Assembly (NCBI RefSeq): GCF_004210375.1 | Contig: NC_134834.1 | Span: 37,724,264 to 37,788,263, forward strand | Reading direction: 5' to 3' | DNA from: Tachypleus tridentatus | Taxonomy: Eukaryota; Arthropoda; Merostomata; Xiphosura; Limulidae | Length of the DNA: 64,000 bases | Shown: positions 32,717 to 45,801 of the stretch, one piece after another | Position numbering within the stretch: position 1 is the first letter of the stretch | How the letters are laid out: every line of letters begins with the position of its first letter | Program-made: the position numbers and the translations under genes | The notes under the pieces: generated by a model | What the model was told of the DNA's origin: nothing | What the model saw: the letters and a program-made list of their open reading frames with translations, nothing else | Database searches by the model: none

Positions 32717-35090
32717 TTGGTTAACTAAACAGGTTTCATTAAGCAGATCGCATGATGATCTTCACAGATAAAGAAAAAACAACTCGTATTTATTTTATGA
32801 AATATTGAGAAATATTGATAACTAATCCATAGATAAGTCGAGGCTCGGGCAAACCACGATAAAAATTTTGTCTTATACGCCGAAAATACAATATTTTGCA
32901 AAATGAAATATGAAAATTTGGCTAAATATTATTTCTATTGCTTTAAATTCACAGATTTATTTACAGAAAAGCTGTATGCCAATTATCGACTTACATCAAG
33001 CCATTTGGAATGACATTGGACGTAGAATCATAATTTTTTTTTTCAAAATTTCAAAGGCCTTCAGAGCATTTGAATTGTCAATAAAAATATTATACTTTAA
33101 AGTGTTTAATGCTCTATCAAAATATGCACGGTATGTTACATATGACATTTAATGAAACAGCTTTAGTGAGACTTGACTTTCAAATCATGACGCTGAGTCT
33201 TACCAATACGGCTAAGCTTTCTAGATTTAGGATAACATCCTATTCCTATAAAAGCACAGGAACTAAAAATATAGCAAGTTATATGGTTCTAAGTTCAACC
33301 AGTATAGAATAGTAAATCATTGGTGCAAAAAAATCATCAAAAAGATGATATGTCGAAATATTTGGAAACTTAAGCTTAATAACCAGAATATTCTCCTTTA
33401 CATCTATCAGAATAATGAATAACTCTAATTTAAATTTTTTCAACATTGTATGTAAAAGAATCTGCAATTGTACAAAACATTACAGGAAACATCTATGAAA
33501 TTTTCAATAATCCTACTCATAATAGAATTACTTATCGATAAAAGTATAGCAACTATTAAACCCGAGCTTTAACTATTATTATACATGTAGAACATTATTT
33601 AAGATAGAAGAAAAACAGAACACAGAATATATGTGAAAACATTATCCCAGTTTAGTACTTTGAAATTATCACGGAAACTAGTCAATACAGTTCTTCCTAA
33701 TTGCTGCTTAAGTTCACAGAATATTATTTATAACTTAAGAATAAAAAAGCATTTTACGAGAGACTTTATTATTGACTAACTTCTCTTTGATCATACGGTT
33801 GTTATACTCAAAATCTGAAAATATATTTATACGCACATATTATTCAACCTAGAAAAGTATTATTTTTGCCTAACAGTTAACTCTATAAATAATGTATTTC
33901 AAAGCTTTTCATAAGGAAATATGTAACAAGAAACAACGGACGTTTATGATTATAAACATTCAAACTTGTGCATATATATATAATTAATTCAATATCCATG
34001 TTTCAATGTGTGATACATATAAGAAAGAATGTATCCTACAGCTTTTCAACATTTAGTTTAACTTACTATGATCTTCCATAACCGAGTATGCCTGTGCAAA
34101 TAAATAGTATTAACTTTTGACCAAAACGAGCTACCTACACAGATTAGAACTAACAGATATACCCAGTACTGAGTATAGTTAATAATTAATTATACTGTGC
34201 AAATTAGCTTATATATAATATTAGTTTAGAATGTATTGTTTCATCAGATTGGTACCGGCGATGTTAGCAAAATCGTATGACGTAAAATAATAAGACTTCG
34301 TTTAGTTTTTGTTACCCATTAGCCACCAGGGGTCTCAAAACCCGGTTTGTTAGAAAAGAGTAAGGTTTGGGTGGAAGGTTATGTGATGCATTAATGTTTG
34401 GACGTGTACGAATTTAGAATGATGGTTGCATACTTCTTTCTATCAAAGGGGAAAAGTTACAATAGGAAGACATCTTCTGCTAGCTCACACCCCAGAATTC
34501 TAGCAACACATCTTGTGCAACGAAAACAAAAGCAAGAGAAGCCTTAGGTAAACACTTTTGAGTTTCGATATCTCATTAGATGGAGTTTCAAATACCAAAT
34601 ATTCTTGATGATTAAATCACCTGGGACATTTTAAGTTGGCATTCAGCGCGAAAAAAAGAACAATGAAACATTGGCTAGTTTTAAGCTGAAGACTGATCCT
34701 TGTTCATGAAAAGAGAGGCATTTAATTGTTGGATGGTTCATTCTTTAAGTTAGTTAGTAAAAGTACTTGTGTTGTACCACTTAGTAGGAAGGAATTTTGA
34801 ATACCTGAAAGAGCTGGTAATCATTCCTTGAATACTGTACAAAAGCTACAAAGAATGAACGATGACATCGATGTAAATAGCTTGCTTATCAATAAATAAG
34901 TAAAACAATTATTCTCAAATACTATGATTATTTGTATAGATGTGGTTTCAAAATAGGAAGAGTATATTAAGTTAAGTTTAAATGAACCATTATAAATACT
35001 TATTATACAACTTAGCAAGTCACGTAACGATCGCGGTCAATATCAATTCACGGTGGAACAGATTGTATCATAAATATATTTAAACCTTGC
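32717..35090. other. Unassigned AT-rich DNA
   Basis: Three short open frames around 32910-33470 are overlapping and low complexity. A TA-rich run is at about 33975-33985. Nothing is supported as a gene. Confidence 0.45.
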
Positions 35091-35487
35091 TTAGTGTTTT
35101 GTCGGTAGCATGATATCACCAAAAATTAATCGTTTTTTTGAAAAGGTATGTAACAACCATTTCCAACAAAAGTTCTTCATACACACGTGAGATAAAGATG
35201 TATTCACGTCGAAGATGTATATTTTGATATAATTAAAAAACAAAGGAATGTGGATCAACTTGAGGAAAGACAATCCAAAAAGAGACCTACAATAAATCAT
35301 GACCCAACCGTGATAAGCAAAGTGGGCATCTTGTAGCAAGTGAAAAAACACCTACGTAACGTTCAGTGGCAAAGGTGTTCAAGTGTTCAAATCGTCCAAA
35401 TGTTCTAGGCAAAATTACTAAACATAAACAAAAAGGGGTTTCATCCGAAAAAGCGAAGTGAGTCATGTGCACACAACGTTTTACCAT
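35091..35487 (-). pseudogene. Probable decayed mariner/IS630-type transposase piece
   Basis: On the minus strand an upstream frame (35487-35287) reads THFAFSDETPFCL, like the first catalytic Asp region (FSDE..F.L) of Tc1/mariner and IS630-type transposases, and ATERYV. An overlapping frame (35351-35091) reads HLLQDAHFAYHGWV, like the second catalytic region (F.QD.A..H....V). The distance between them is shorter than normal and the frame changes, so the copy is deleted and frameshifted. No terminal repeats were identified. Only motif similarity supports this. Confidence 0.4.
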
Positions 35488-35490
35488 AAT

Positions 35491-36079
35491 ATCTGTATCT
35501 GTTCAATCATCATACACTTCAAGCAGCTGGAAAACGAAAAAAAAATGTTCATGAAACCCGTATAAGAGCATACCAGTGAAGTCGTCAAATACAGTGTTTA
35601 TGGATTTTTGTATAATCACTATTGAAACGAGCTCTAGAAAAACCATCGTTCTCATATGCCGGATGACTTATGGAGAAACATTAAAGGAGAAAAGTATGCT
35701 TTGAACATGACAGCTTTACGGTAGATATTTTTGCTGCGTAAATTTGCATGGCTATCAGATATATTATGACAGGACGTAAGAACGTGTATTGCAACGACGT
35801 GTTAAATGGACACTTCAGTATAAATTTAACTTGCCTACTAGTTTTTAGCTTGCCTTTATTTCTACTGTATCATTTCAGATTCTAACTTTTATTTATTTTT
35901 TGGTTCATATTACTGATAATTTCATAGTTTTCTCAAACTTGTTTATAGGATTAAATTGATGCGATAACATTTCGTATATAGATAAGTATTGTAATGTTTA
36001 TTTTAGCATAACTTCGAAATAGAAACTTTGACAATCTCTTCTTTATATTTTGTAATGTATTTTGTGCATATTTTTGTTG
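35491..36079. other. Unassigned DNA
   Basis: No gene or repeat recognised; some of it may belong to the adjacent decayed transposon. Confidence 0.4.
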
Positions 36080-36195
36080 CTGTTGTTGTTCAGCACAAAG
36101 TAACATAGTTATTTTTATTCTACCTAAAGTGGGTACCGAAACTCGATTATTAGCGTTAAAAGCCGAAAGACTTCCTGTTTAGCCACCCAGGGGTA
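36080..36195 (-). mobile_element. SINE-B copy, diverged
   Basis: TTGTTGTTGTTCAGCACAAAG tail, GGTACCGAAACTCG (T arm, complement), TTAGCGTTAAAAGCCGAAAG and AGCCACCCAGGGG at the head end. Confidence 0.7.
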
Positions 36196-36849
36196 CTTTT
36201 GGTAGACAAAAGATAAATTTATTAAAGGAAATAATGTACCCTTTCCTGCATTTTCCACAGTACCTTTTAAAGCCTTACAAACTAAAAACAAAGTTTTTGT
36301 ATGTTTATCAGGTATTGCTTTTATAAACGTGGAAATATACTTAGCGGTGCTATAAAAATGTTTGATTAGGTCTTAAATGCAATTATAAACCGAAGTTATT
36401 ACCAAGAAAATTGAGTGTGTTATTTATTGTTCAAAACAGTATCAAAAGTAATCATTAAATATTGGAGAAAGTTTTATATATACTTTTTGGTATTTCACAT
36501 TTTTATCGAAATATTTTGATGACACTTGTCATTTTATTATAATGGTTTTGATATACACTATTTGTTTTGTAAAAAATAAGTTCATTATTATTATGGTGGA
36601 ATACAAATACAATGGTGCTATCAAACTGAGAAATATATGTTATATCAAATATTTATGTTTATAATTTGTAAAATGAAACAGATTCTATGAACACCAAAAA
36701 CGATATATTAGAACAGCAAACAGTTTTACCAGACACCTGTAGACAAATGTTTAATTTAGCATTTAACTTATGATAACAACACTTGACTAAATATAACTTT
36801 AAAATATTATAAATAGTCTCTGTAACCTGACATTAGTTCATATTAATCA
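36196..36849. other. Unassigned AT-rich DNA
   Basis: No supported feature. Confidence 0.45.
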
Positions 36850-37470
36850 TTCAGTACTTGTTTGGTTTTCTTTGTTCTCTAATAACCTTCGCAACATCTT
36901 GATTTTATTCCAACTTGTTATTAAAAGGCACCTCAACTCAGCTACAGTAGCTGATTTAGAGTCTTGGTTTGCAATGTTTCACCTATTTCTGCCTAACATT
37001 TCTCGATGGGAGTACAATCTGGAGATTTTGCTAGCCATGACAATCTTGTAACGTACTCCTAGTTGAAATAATCCTATAATATACGCTCACTATTTCTGTC
37101 ACACGCTAGGGCAAAATTTGGCAATAACTTTGGATTACAGAATGACAGAAATATCGGTTATATATGATGCCTATAAGAGGCGCCGTTAACTCTTCCCTGG
37201 AGGATATGAAGATAAGTTTTGCCACCATGATGAATAACTGCCCAAACGTCTAGTGAACCACTCCCTGTGTATTCTGTGTTTGAAAGACAAATCTTACCAA
37301 GACCGAAACATAACTGATCTAAAAGATGACATCTCACCCATATCCAAACTGTAAGTTAAGATACTTTCTTGTCCAAGTAACACAGTAACATAGGTAAATT
37401 CTGGTGAATATCAACTTTCAAATACTCCTTCTTATAAATTAGCTTTATTTGGTCAGTTTTCATATCATTC
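36850..37470 (-). pseudogene. Decayed Tc1-like transposase
   Basis: Minus-strand pieces follow transposase order. Around 37280-37180: SGSLDVWAVIHHGGKTYLH, like the 'GG.VMVWG.IS..G.T.L' segment. Then an eroded second-Asp region. At 37038-36997: WLAKSPDCTPIEKC, the classic 'WPAKSPDLNPIEN' motif that carries the last catalytic residue region, ending in TAG. Further on, at about 36930-36880, is a SWNKI-type C-terminal remnant in another frame. Multiple stops and frameshifts make it inactive. I did not find its inverted ends. Confidence 0.65.
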
Positions 37471-38289
37471 CTATTATAATGTGTCGCAAGACTTCTTTAG
37501 ATCTTGATGTGTTAACCTGACCAAAGCAATTCATCTGGGACATTATGTTTTTGGTGTCTACTGATAGACATTCCTGGAACAACGTTTCTTGTGGTTCACT
37601 GACATTTCAGGTTTTGTGGTACAGTATACAGAAGTATACTATTGTTCTGGCAATATATGTTTGCTTCATACCATTTTCTGGACAGTCAAACAAGTTGATG
37701 CTCTATAACTACCGGTACCTGATGATGAATGACGGTGCATCAGGTACAGAAGCTGTTTGAACAAAGCATTGATCTGATTAGAAAATAAAAATTATACCAA
37801 AAGCACAAACTTTCGTAAAAACAAATTTCTATATGTGTTTTGACAAACAAATGCTCAAAATAACTTATACAACTAGAATAACAATCATACAACACCTTGT
37901 CTGTCACTACTCGGGCATGCATGTAGACAATAACATCACCCTAGAACAGTATGCAAACATTTTGTCCAAGACAGTGTTTTGTGAAAAAAGAGTTTCTGGT
38001 TATTTCGAATTGAAGGATTAGAGGAAGGTGTGAAATCGTTAGAAAATAGTAACGTAACCAGAAATCATGAAAGCATAATTATATTGTATTTCAGTTTAAA
38101 TAATACTAAACCACCTACAACAGATCTAGATAACATAATCTTAATGTACAGGACAACAGGAGAAAGGATAAAAAAGATGCCTTTAAAATATAACTAAAAA
38201 CGATCAATATTATGCTAATTATATTCGTCCATCGATAAATAATAATGCCAAAACGAGCCTTAAGAACATAAATTTGTATAGAGCCACTC
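37471..38289. other. Unassigned DNA
   Basis: Short open frames (37545-37760, 37833-38021) have no motif and no splice context that I trust. Confidence 0.45.
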
Positions 38290-38408
38290 GATTTGTTTGT
38301 AGTTACTCACAAAGCTACACAATTGGCTATCTGTGCTCTAACCATCACGGGTATCAAAACCTGGTTTCTACGGCATAAATCCGAAGACATATTGCTATGC
38401 AACTGGAC
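38290..38408 (-). mobile_element. SINE-B copy
   Basis: TTTGTTTGTAGTTACTCAC and AAAGCTACACAATTGGC tail, GGGTATCAAAACCTGG (T arm), GGCATAAATCCGAAGACATATTGC and ATGCAACTGG head. Confidence 0.85.
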
Positions 38409-38454
38409 GATAATGCCATTATAAACAAGCTGAACTAAAATTACCACATCACTC

Positions 38455-38775
38455 AACAGATGGTAGTCATTGGAGAAACCAAAGCACTTATCAAAAGGCA
38501 GCTGTTAAAGAAATGATAACACTTGTAAAAGGTAGTCCTTAGAAAAACCAGAGCACTTCTCAGAGCAGATTCTTAGAGAAACCAAAGCACTTTCTCAGGA
38601 GGTGATTCTTAGGGAAATCAGAGCACTCTTGAAAAGGTAATTCTTGAAGTAAAGAGAGCAATTGTTAAAAAGATCCCAAGAGAAACTAGAACATACGTCA
38701 GAAGGTAGTCTATAAAGAAGCTAGAGCACTCATTAGAAAGTAGTCTTTCAAGAATAAATATAGAGCCTTGAAAGT
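38455..38775. repeat. Degenerate minisatellite, about 35-45-bp period
   Basis: A motif of the type GGTAGTC(C/T)TTAGAGAAACCA followed by GAGCACT and CTCA(G/A)A recurs roughly eight times with variable length and many substitutions. An old array. Confidence 0.75.
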
Positions 38776-39054
38776 GTTAGGAGATTTAGTGAAAAATAAA
38801 ACATGTTTGTGAGATTTTAGGTGTGTGTTTTACGAAGTATACTTATTCTCCCATGTGTTAAATGCACATATAATATGGTCATCTGCAAAATATTTCTGTT
38901 ACTTTCGTAGATACTGTTGCAATACAATAATACAAATAGAAAATATCATACGTGATTTAAAAGTCATCAGTTTTTAACAATGCAGTTTGATTTCAGATAT
39001 TAGAACAGAACAACTGAATGGTTATTTGCATTAGTTATCATTAATTGTGATTTG

Positions 39055-39225
39055 ATATACTAAAGGGAAGGCAAGTATTCAACATTATGTGCGAGCTCTT
39101 TGGATAATATAATATTGGAATTTGACTTTTACTCTCATAACACACTCAGGACCGCAGCAATGGAATGTGAGCCATAGAACCTCAAATTCGCAGTCCAGTA
39201 CGCTTACCATTAGGCTACGAATAGT
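39055..39225 (-). mobile_element. Diverged tRNA-headed SINE relic
   Basis: GGGAAGGCAAGTATTCAACATTA and GCGAGCTCTTTGG match the SINE-A body order. The head has GAACCTCAAATTCGCAGTCCAG and CGCTTACCATTAGGCTACG, an eroded tRNA-like end. Confidence 0.55.
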
Positions 39226-42200
39226 GCATCCACTATTCATCATTATAAATGCAGTATACCAATACTTCTCTCTACCTTTAATTTTGTTTGTAATCGTACA
39301 GTAATATTTATATTTTCAAATAAACTCAAGTTGGAATGAGTAGTATCATTCTAATTGTCCATAAGAAGTATTTTAAAAAATATATCTCTTCTCAGTTGTT
39401 TCTAAGCCTGAAAACTCTTAGCTTATGTATTACACAATATCTTTATGAGAGTGAAGACAAAGAGAATCAAATTCTGTGCCAAGAGCTCTTTTGTTACTTT
39501 TCACAGCAACATATCCATAAAATATGTATTACAGATTTTACAATTCATGATAAAACTTTAAGGAAAATTTATCACAAGACACATGATTAAAGAAGATATT
39601 AATATTTGTATCCGAACTTCAACGCCTCTCAGGGTCACTTAAAGCTGAACAACTTCCTAACTTTCGGTGTACTTGAGATAGTTCAAAATTTCACTTGTCT
39701 CAACATAGCTTTATAGTTTTCATTTATATATTTAATTGTATTACACGAGCTTTACAAAAGCATATAATGTGATATAGGTATATAGTGTTAATACACTTCA
39801 TAGTACTGCATAAAAAAATCAATTATTCTTAACTTGTGTTTATATTTTTTATTTGTATATTTATCTGTATTACATTTGTTTTACAAAGGAAGATGTTATA
39901 ACCAAGTTGATTATGTTACTAAGGTTGGTATAGGTGGTTGGTATTACTTGGCAGATTGGGTTACTAAGGTTAATACTGCTACGGTGGATGGTGATTTTCT
40001 AAACTGGTAGTACAATACAGTAATACGCTCATCATACGACGCCTCAACGCATTTTAACATGTGATTAGGTCATCAATGTTTTTCAGGGATACGAATATTC
40101 TGTTAGTAACGTTTATTTTCTGAACACTTCACTACCACCGCATTATTACTAAGGCAACTTGTTTCATCACTTTTGTGGCATGGGAATGTTTATTATGAAT
40201 AGTGATTTTGTGACATTTTGAATATAAAATTGATTGGCGACAACAATGAGAAGTGATAATAGATCGTAAAAGGTACCATTATTTAGATATCATTCAAAAA
40301 TTATATAACACTATTTGGGTGAGAAGGTAGTTAAGTCTGTATGACGATGTGCTATTGTGGTAGGGGTGTCATGAACAATGCTACGTAAACAACTTTCTCT
40401 GAAATCTATTTAGGTCTACAAAACATTTATCGTAATTTAACATACTTTGATTTGAATTCAAAACACCTTTAAGACTTGAACATTTTCAAACATAGTAACT
40501 TATTGAGTCATATTTTACATGTATACTAAGAAACATAATTGGCCATCAAAAAGAAATACCAGTAATGTCTATTGGAAAGAAAATATTTTACTTCTTAGTA
40601 AATCTAATAACATTCACCAGTCACAATAAACACTTATAATGAAACCTTTTGCAATGATGTGACAGTAACGTGGATGCTGTAATGAAATGTTTTTCGTAAC
40701 AAAAAGTTCATGTTACAAGCTGTCAGTAGCGATATTTCTCAGACTCGGTTTTCATTTCCAGATCAATTGGATGTCGTACATAGTTGTAAGTAAAACCATA
40801 ATTATAACCAGACGCCCATTATAGTATAGTGTATTTTGTGTGTCAATTTTTATCGCAGGTACTATCTTACTTTATCTATTATTTTAGTGAAGCAAATATC
40901 ACAGTAGAGCCAATAATGTACTTTACATACTTATACAATTATTTGACCTATAAATTTCACTGTGTATATTAATGGTAACTTATTGGGGTGTGATGAAACA
41001 TGAGGCTTACATAAGAAACATATAGATGTAAATTTGTATTAAATATTCAAATGTACTTGTTAGAAATTAATATTCGTGTAATTTATCATAAAAGACAGAG
41101 CTAGACATGTAATTATCTGAAGTTTGATCTTTGGTTTGAATACTATTTTGTATAATTTTTAAGAGAAAAGATAGTACATGTTATCGACGCATTGTTTCTA
41201 AATTATTGTGATGAAAACGTCTGTTTTGAAATGTAAAATGGTCGATAAACCAGTTTTTCTTAGCCTACAAACTGAACTTTTGTGAACCAATATACGGCTT
41301 CTGTCACAAAATAATAATTGACTATAATGCGCAGTTGTATGTCCTTTCTTCACTTATTTATTTAATTATATGTCTTTGTGTTGTGAATGTCTTCCTACAG
41401 ATTCACTGTTGTTTTTCACATAATGTTGCACACATGAAAAACATAAACTCTCAATCAAATGAACAAATAGTATTATGCATACAATACAAAAACTTGTATG
41501 TAAGCTAATTCAGTATTTTATACGCAAGATTTTTATATAATTGTGTGTTAATTTATCGTGAAGTTCTGTTACTAAATGTTTCAGTATGCTTGTCATTTCT
41601 GTAATTTTACGTTGCTGTTGTAAAGTATATTCTGTAATGATAAACAGTAAATATGTTGAATTTATAAAGTGTGAAAGAACGATCCTTTGATTTATAATGA
41701 TAAGTCATTTTAGGATTATGATTGTCAACTGTATCTTTATTTGGGAAAAATATATTTGAGGCTTTGGCGAATTATTAAGAGCAACTGTTATAGTATAATA
41801 TAATTTCTGATTTGTCAACAAATATTTAAACTAATATACATTTGAATCATTATAAAGTGAAATGACTTTAATGTCGTACACACCGTTACAAATTAGAGAT
41901 AACGTATTATACCAAAAAGTCATACAACTGTGAGTTACAAAATTTTCTAACTACAGACCATTACGTTCAATGCTATTTACACCTTATTTTGCTAGTTTCA
42001 AGGAAAGATTAATGATTTGACCACGTGTCAAACTCTCCTACCAATAAACAGCTGTATTTCTTAAATCAAATTTCGTCAATGTTAATTGAGTTGAACCTCT
42101 TAGACAATATTAATGTGAGCTGGAAACATGTGCAAAATAATTATTACAGTTGTTTTGTTTTATATATAAAGAAAGTTCATTTAGAAGCTGAACCCTATAG

Positions 42201-42344
42201 CCACGAAGTTTAATGAATCTAAATTTTACATTATATTTTGTACTTCAAGTGAATGCTCTATATACAGTTATGGGCGCTGCTGGTTTAAAAAGAGTTTCTA
42301 TAACGGTAAAGTAATTAGTTAAACCGTAAGTCATTAATTTATCA
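39226..42344. other. Unassigned AT-rich DNA, with dispersed-repeat pieces at 39.7-40.1 kb
   Basis: 39715-39762 and 39840-39886 are diverged copies of a TTTATTTGTATTACA(C) string also seen near 880; GATTAGGTCATCAATG at 40063-40078 parallels 802-817. Short open frames at 39336-39590 and 42025-42213 show no motif. Confidence 0.4.
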
Positions 42345-42462
42345 TTGCCTGATGGGACAGCGGCAAGTCTTCGGATTTACAATGCTAAAATGAGGGGGCT
42401 CGATTCCTCTCAGTGGACACAGTAGATAGCCTAATGTGGCTTTGCTATCAGAAAACTCACAC
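42345..42462 (+). mobile_element. SINE-C copy
   Basis: CCTGATGGGACAGCGGCAAG, TCTTCGGATTTACAATGCTAAAATG, GGCTCGATTCCTCTC, then CAGTAGATAGCCTAATGTGG and CTTTGCTATCAGAAAACTCAC. Confidence 0.88.
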
Positions 42463-43335
42463 GTTAATTAATCATATAAAGTTGTAACAAAATGTTTTAA
42501 TACTGAATACATTAATCATCCGTTAAAATTAGAAATGCAAATGAAAACAAAGCTACATACATGGCGTTAGCATAAGAATATGTTTTAAGTCAAATATTAT
42601 AACTAGTGAAATATGCATTTATATACATACGAAATAATAAACTTGTATGTTAAGTTATTATGTATTATTTAAACATTTAAAAATTATGTTAGCCTGAAAA
42701 ATCCGTTCTTTTAAGGGCGATAATAGTAAAACGTACGTTATGCAAATCAAATATAGAAGTGAAAACTATACTTAAGTATAGATTATATGTGTACTAAGTC
42801 GATACCTAAATCGTAAAAACACTAGTAGCTGTGGAATGATAATTTAACTGTTTTCTTCAAGCAGTGGCTTTATTTCTAAAAACTAAACATCAGGTGATAA
42901 AATCTTTTCAGGACAAATAATGGTGAAAGTATTTAACTTAAATTACTGGTTATGCTGTAATATTTCCTACGTTAAATTCAAGATGGAGTGTGTGATACAA
43001 ATATCAAACATAATACACTATGCTGTAATAGTTGTCTCATTTAAAATAATGATTTTGCTTGTCACCTTTTATAATATAAGTTAAATCTACAGGTAAAAAC
43101 TGCATTGTTAATGACGTAATCACGTGTAGAGACACCCTACAATGAGCTCATAATTTTATTGAACTATTTTTATGTAGAAACAACACCCACCATACCAATA
43201 CAAACCTTGGAAACATAATTTGCTAAGTAATACCGTCTGCATATAGAATCTTAGGAACGCAATCCACATATAATACAGTTAAATATATAAACGAAAACTG
43301 TAATCATAAATTGAGACAAGTTTATATCTAAATGA
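42463..43335. other. Unassigned AT-rich DNA
   Basis: No supported feature. Confidence 0.45.
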
Positions 43336-43616
43336 TTGTTTGTTTATTTGTTTTGAATTTCGCGCAAAGCTACTCGAGCGCTATCTGCGCTAGCCGTTCC
43401 TAATTTAGCAGTGTAAGACCAGAGGAACAGCAGCTAGTTATCACCACCCACCGCCAACTCTTGGGCTACTCTTTTACCAAAGAATAGTGGAATTGACCGT
43501 CACATTATAATGCTCCCACGGCTGAAAGGGCGAGCATATTTGGTGCGACCGGGATTCGAACTCTCGACCCTCGGATTACGAGTCGAACGTCTTAACACAC
43601 TTGGCCATGCCGGGCC
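43336..43616 (-). mobile_element. SINE-A copy
   Basis: Complete minus-strand element ending with GGCCATGCCGGGCC at the head; intact B box GGTTCGAACTC-type variant. No clear target-site duplication. Confidence 0.93.
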
Positions 43617-43639
43617 AAACCTGAATGAAGTGCCACAGA

Positions 43640-43985
43640 AACGTAGTAACGCTGTCCACCTATAGAAACACCATTAATTAGCCTTTGAAAAACACTTATA
43701 ATACATTTAACTTAAGTTTAAACAAGTTTAAATTCGTATGCATTCCTACGGACGTATAGTAGTACTGTCTGCCTATAAAAACGCCATCCATTCTTTTTAA
43801 AACAAGTACAATGTGCCAAGTAAAACATCTGCCTATAGATATACCATCGTTAGTAGGATTCACCCACCTAGTTACACCATCTGCATATACAAACACTACT
43901 ATTAGTAACACGATTCATCTATTGAACCTTAGTAACACCATCCACCTATAGAACTTTAGTAACAGCATCTACCCCTAGCAATGCG
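43640..43985. repeat. Degenerate minisatellite, about 25-40-bp period
   Basis: Variants of AGTAACACCATCCACCTATAGAAAC recur (about 43645, 43750, 43815, 43870, 43925, 43955) with irregular spacing. The 71-codon open frame on the minus strand across it is a by-product of the repeat. Confidence 0.7.
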
Positions 43986-45660
43986 CCTTCTTGTACCAAC
44001 TCGTGGAACTGTGACTACTAGAAACATATAATCTATTGAGTAACAATTGAATTATGATGCCACTTGACATCTGGTAATGCATTTATTTGGCTACAGACAA
44101 CTTTTGTCGACAAGTGTCATGGAAGCATGTCAACTTCCGGTCTTTGGCTGTCACGTTGTGAAATTATGATGTCACTTTCGACACAAGCAGACCCCTTAAC
44201 TACTCATGTAGGCATTCTTGACCAATACTTCCTGCCAGAAGACGATATGAGAGTGAAGAAGACATATGGATGTGATGTTAAAACTGGTTTTTTTAATATC
44301 AAAACTTTTGATATTTTGTTTCATTTACTGCTGTTGTTGTTTCTCTAACGAGATTGTGCTCAATTATGACAGTAACCCATTCTCTTAACTTTTCACCATT
44401 TTCCTCACATTAAGTGCTCTGCACAGAAACGACTGACATTATCAGTTGTATATACTGTGTTTATTGTTAACTTGTAACTTTCAAAAATAAGTAAAGTGTT
44501 GCAAACATATGATATTCACGTATGAAGAGCTGCTGGGTATAAATGCTCATTCATTTTGGGTGAACAGGACAAGAAGTTTTTAAACTCCAGCCAAAGTGCG
44601 GAGAAACACTCACTATTTATAGCAATTACCCTCACTATTCTATCAGTTTGAATATCCTATTCTCTATTGTAGCTTTTACCAGATCCTTAACCATCTTTTA
44701 AATACTTATCTTACAAAAACAAATACAAGAGAACAAATAACTTAGAGGAATAAACCACAACTTCTATAATTGTTAAATTCTGGCTGATGGCACCATATAT
44801 ATTCTTTGGAGATATGTCGAGGAACGTTTAAGGTCAAACCAATTACATACTTTCTTAATTTTATAAAATATAGAGCTTTCTCCATACATGGTTAAGTAAG
44901 GTAAGACAAATTTAAATGTATGGATAAAAACAAACTTATTACCTCCTATAATCTGGAATTCCATGTGGTTCTTTCAACACAGACTATTGTCAGAAACTGT
45001 AAGGATACATGACAGCAAATGTTCAACCTGATATAGCGGATGTCTTATATTGGTGGAGGATACATTAGGAGAGTACTGTCTAAGAAATATCCTGCATCTG
45101 TCTCTGCTAATAGGTTAGTAGATGTACAAAATGGTGACGTAGCCAAAGAGTAGCTAGAACTTTTACGAGAATGCTCTACCAAAAGAACATTATTCTTCCT
45201 TTTATCCCCCGAGAATTATTCCTTGCAAGCTTATGTTTCACTCCATTGTTATTGTTTTTTCACTGAAGTATCCATTACAAGTCATCTATCCATGAGAATC
45301 ATTATCTGTACTTGTGATTTTCTCTAAATGTCAGATATATTTTTCGTACATTTTTAACGCTACAAGTCAGTTATAGTTTCTAGAGAGAAGTAAAAACCAT
45401 TCTTTGTTATGACCACCTTTCTTAATTTTCGTAACTTTAAAAAGTGGATTTCTTATGTCTTGTCGAAGTATAGCTCTATTAAATACCAACATAATACAAA
45501 ATATATTTAACGTTAAAAGGAATTCTATTTTCTGCGATATAAAGTAGTCTATTCTGAAGAAAACAATACATTTAGTTATAAATTTCTATTATCTGCTACG
45601 CACCTTAAAAACACCTATTGGTTATTGGTGATAACATTAAATATTATTAGGAATATGTCT
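43986..45660. other. Unassigned DNA
   Basis: The 94-codon open frame at 44064-44348 (plus) is slightly less AT-rich than its surroundings but has no recognised domain and ends in a Leu/Phe run. I do not annotate it. Confidence 0.4.
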
Positions 45661-45670
45661 GCTATTATTA

Positions 45671-45791
45671 CTGCCCCCCAATGGTTCAGCGGTATATCTG
45701 CGGACTTACAACGCTAAAATCAGGGTTTCAATACCAGTGGTGGGCAGAGCACAGATAGCCCATTGTGTAGCTTTGTGCTTAATTCAAAACA
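45671..45791 (+). mobile_element. SINE-B copy with target-site duplication
   Basis: The best plus-strand SINE-B: CTGCCCCCCAATGGTTCAGCG, GCGGACTTACAACGCTAAAATC, GGTTTCAATACCAG, GGGCAGAGCACAGATAGCCC and TGTAGCTTTGTGCTTAATTC. The duplication GCTATTATTA flanks it (45661-45670 and 45792-45801). Confidence 0.92.
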
Positions 45792-45801
45792 GCTATTATT
45801 A

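Noticed and set aside
43696-43911. 71-codon minus-strand frame
   Set aside because: It lies within a degenerate minisatellite and its translation follows the repeat.
44064-44348. 94-codon plus-strand frame
   Set aside because: No domain, no splice context and a Leu/Phe-rich low-complexity end; could be chance.
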